From: Flavobacteriales bacterium
Lineage (GTDB): Bacteria > Bacteroidota > Bacteroidia > Flavobacteriales_D > Sanyastnellaceae
DNA: 6,658 nt
Reading direction: 5' to 3'
Assembly (NCBI GenBank): GCA_947460525.1
Contig: CANHIV010000057.1
Span: 1 to 6,658, forward strand
Below, piece after piece: positions 5,003 through 6,658 of this stretch. A program made the position numbers and the translations under genes. The notes under the pieces are model-generated. The model had not been told where the DNA came from. It searched no databases and saw nothing but the letters and a program-made list of their open reading frames with translations. The first letter of the stretch is position 1. Every line of letters starts with the position of its first letter.

Positions 5003-6658
5003 TTAGTGGGCTACCAACCAGTTTTCTCCCAAGCCAGATTCTGCTATCAATGGCACATTCATCTTGTACGCATTCTGCATGCAATCCTGCACGATTTGTT
5101 GCACTTTTTCTTGCTCACTTTTTAGCACATCAAATACCAATTCATCATGTACTTGCAATATCATTTTGGATTGTATGTTGTTTTCTTCAAAAGCATTGAA
5201 AATTCTAATCATGGCAAGTTTTATTATGTCAGCAGCAGAACCTTGTATCGGTGCATTTATGGCATTTCGCTCTGCGAAGCCACGCACAATAGCGTTTCTG
5301 CTATTGATGTCGGGCAAGTGTCGCTTGCGGTGCAAGATGGTTTCCACGTATCCCTTTTCTTTGGCACTTTCTATTTGATCGGCTTGGAAATTTTTAAGTG
5401 TTGAAAATTGTTTGAAATACGAGTCTATTATTTCTTTGGCTTCTGTTCTACTGATGCCAAGATTTTGCGCCAAACCAAATGCTCCTTGACCGTAAATAAT
5501 TCCAAAGTTGACAGCCTTGGCTTTGCTTCGCATTTCTTTGGTCACTTCTTCTATCGGAACATTGAAGACTTTCGCCGCCGTGGCTTGGTGAATATCTTTT
5601 CCAGAATTGAAAGCATCACACATGTTTTTATCTTCACTCAAACTGGCAATCACCCGCAATTCAATTTGTGAATAGTCAGCAGACAAAATGGTGTAATCCG
5701 AATTTCTTGGAACAAAAGCTTTTCTTATTTCTCTTCCTCTGGGCGTTCTGATGGGGATGTTTTGAATGTTGGGATTGTTGGAACTTAAACGTCCCGTGGC
5801 CGCAACGGTTTGCATGAACGAGGTATGCAAACGACCTGTATTGGCATGCACCAATGCTGGAATTGCGTCGACATAAGTCGATTTTAATTTTCTCAATTCT
5901 CGGTAGTCCAAAATCAAATTGACAATCGGATGCGAATGCGCATATTTGGACAACACGTCTTCTGAAGTGCTGTATTGGCCCGTTTTTGTTTTTTTGATTT
6001 CGTCGGTGATTTTCAATTTCTCAAATAGAATGGGACCCAATTGTTTGGGGGAATCCAAATTGAAAGTTTCTCCAGCGATTTCAAAAATTTGTTTTTCTAG
6101 TATGGCAAGATCCTGCTCAAGCGTGTCGCTATATTCTTTTAAAAATGGAACAGCTATATTTACACCTTCCCATTCCATGTCAGCCAAAATGGAAATCAAT
6201 GGAATTTCAACATCTTCGAATAGTTGTTGTAGTCCTTGTGCCTGAATTTCAGGAGAGGTCTTCTCATAAATTTGAAAGGTGATGTCGGCATCTTCACAAG
6301 CATAATCTTTGATTTCTTCCGCACTCAAATCGGACATGCTGCCTTGGGATTTTCCTTTTTTACCAATGAGTTCGGTAATGCTTATGGGTAGATAATGCAA
6401 GAGGTTTTGTGCCACCTCATCCATACCATGTTTGCTATCGGGATGTAGCAAATAATGCGCAATCATGGTATCGTACAATTTGTTTTTAATAACAAAACCA
6501 TATTGTCGCATTACTTTCCAGTCAAACTTGATGTTGTGTCCTATCAGTGTTTTTTGAGACGAACTGAAAACTGTATCAAAACAATGCAACCATTCGATAC
6601 ATTCTTCGCGGTTGTTGGGCAGATGCACATAATAGGCTTCTCCAGATTGTATAGAGAA
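5003..6658 (-). CDS. polA: DNA polymerase I, C-terminal 551 residues (5' end off the window)
   Basis: This gene fills gaps in repair and Okazaki-fragment processing. The frame stays open to the right edge (FSIQSGEAYYVHLP at the border), so the N-terminal 5'-3' nuclease domain and the first proofreading motif lie outside. The internal GTG at 6628 is not the start. The visible part begins in the 3'-5' exonuclease domain, with ExoII GHNIKFDWKV (Asp46) and ExoIII YACEDADIT (Tyr119, Asp123) both intact, so proofreading is probably active if ExoI is also intact. The polymerase domain follows: SPKQLGPILFEKL, QTVAATGRLSS, NIQNIPIR, motif A DYSQIELR (Asp328), O-helix RSKAKAVNFGIIYG (Arg, Lys and Phe of motif B present), and motif C QVHDELVFDV (Asp505-Glu506). 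It ends GENWLVAH, the usual C-terminus. Phe in the O-helix is the E. coli-like residue that disfavours dideoxynucleotides. Residue numbers count from the window edge. Confidence 0.97.
   Translation of the reverse strand, partial: FSIQSGEAYYVHLPNNREECIEWLHCFDTVFSSSQKTLIGHNIKFDWKVMRQYGFVIKNKLYDTMIAHYLLHPDSKHGMDEVAQNLLHYLPISITELIGKKGKSQGSMSDLSAEEIKDYACEDADITFQIYEKTSPEIQAQGLQQLFEDVEIPLISILADMEWEGVNIAVPFLKEYSDTLEQDLAILEKQIFEIAGETFNLDSPKQLGPILFEKLKITDEIKKTKTGQYSTSEDVLSKYAHSHPIVNLILDYRELRKLKSTYVDAIPALVHANTGRLHTSFMQTVAATGRLSSNNPNIQNIPIRTPRGREIRKAFVPRNSDYTILSADYSQIELRVIASLSEDKNMCDAFNSGKDIHQATAAKVFNVPIEEVTKEMRSKAKAVNFGIIYGQGAFGLAQNLGISRTEAKEIIDSYFKQFSTLKNFQADQIESAKEKGYVETILHRKRHLPDINSRNAIVRGFAERNAINAPIQGSAADIIKLAMIRIFNAFEENNIQSKMILQVHDELVFDVLKSEQEKVQQIVQDCMQNAYKMNVPLIAESGLGENWLVAH

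Noticed and set aside
5001..5019. Imperfect hairpin GGTTAGTG/CTACCAACC at the polA stop as a terminator
   Set aside because: It has a mismatch, a three-base loop and no U-tract on the - strand side (TATATTCTC follows); it overlaps the last polA codons.
5266..5278. Perfect small inverted repeat TTCGC-TCT-GCGAA
   Set aside because: Short, inside conserved polA codons (FAERNA region), with no U-tract; chance is the simplest explanation.
5288..5305. Inverted repeat AATAGC/GCTATT
   Set aside because: Six-base stem inside polA coding sequence, no associated feature.
5919..6245. Open + strand frame of 108 codons opposite polA
   Set aside because: Antisense shadow of conserved polymerase sequence with no promoter or recognisable protein features.
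5003..6628. polA as a short 541-residue gene starting at GTG 6628
   Set aside because: The same frame continues to the window edge with polymerase-like sequence (AYYVHLP), and the ExoI motif must lie upstream; the gene is cut by the window, not shortened.

Overview
The window looks like a chromosomal segment of a Bacteroidota bacterium, most likely of the order Flavobacteriales. Three things support this. Two sites match the Bacteroidota promoter consensus TTG-N(17-23)-TAnnTTTG, one fully and one nearly. The starts have no convincing Shine-Dalgarno sequences. The secreted protein is built from Cys-flanked ~95-residue repeats of a kind familiar from marine and freshwater Flavobacteriia. The species cannot be named from the sequence alone.

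Left half (+ strand, 1-3628): a piece of a surface-polysaccharide locus. It opens with the last 48 codons of a probable family-4 glycosyltransferase. An 84-bp gap with a good promoter follows, then a 782-residue secreted protein made of a signal peptide and eight tandem repeats (234-2582). Twenty bases later, with no visible promoter of its own, comes a sugar transferase gene (2603-3628). It carries the catalytic half of the bacterial phosphoglycosyl transferase family behind an atypical, methyltransferase-like N-terminal half.

Right half (- strand, 3625-6658): two housekeeping genes. polA (DNA polymerase I, running off the right edge) is followed after 79 bp by purD (phosphoribosylamine-glycine ligase, third enzyme-catalysed step... 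second step of de novo purine synthesis, complete). A candidate purD promoter lies in the 79-bp gap.

The two halves meet tail to tail. The stop codons of the sugar transferase and purD overlap in the four bases at 3625-3628. The only good hairpin plus U-tract terminator for purD lies inside the end of the sugar transferase coding sequence. Apart from the short gaps described, the window is fully coding.

The most interesting parts are the repeat protein, its probable co-transcription with the sugar transferase, the unusual architecture of that transferase, and the terminator embedded in coding sequence. I saw no RNA genes, CRISPR arrays, insertion sequences or attachment sites.
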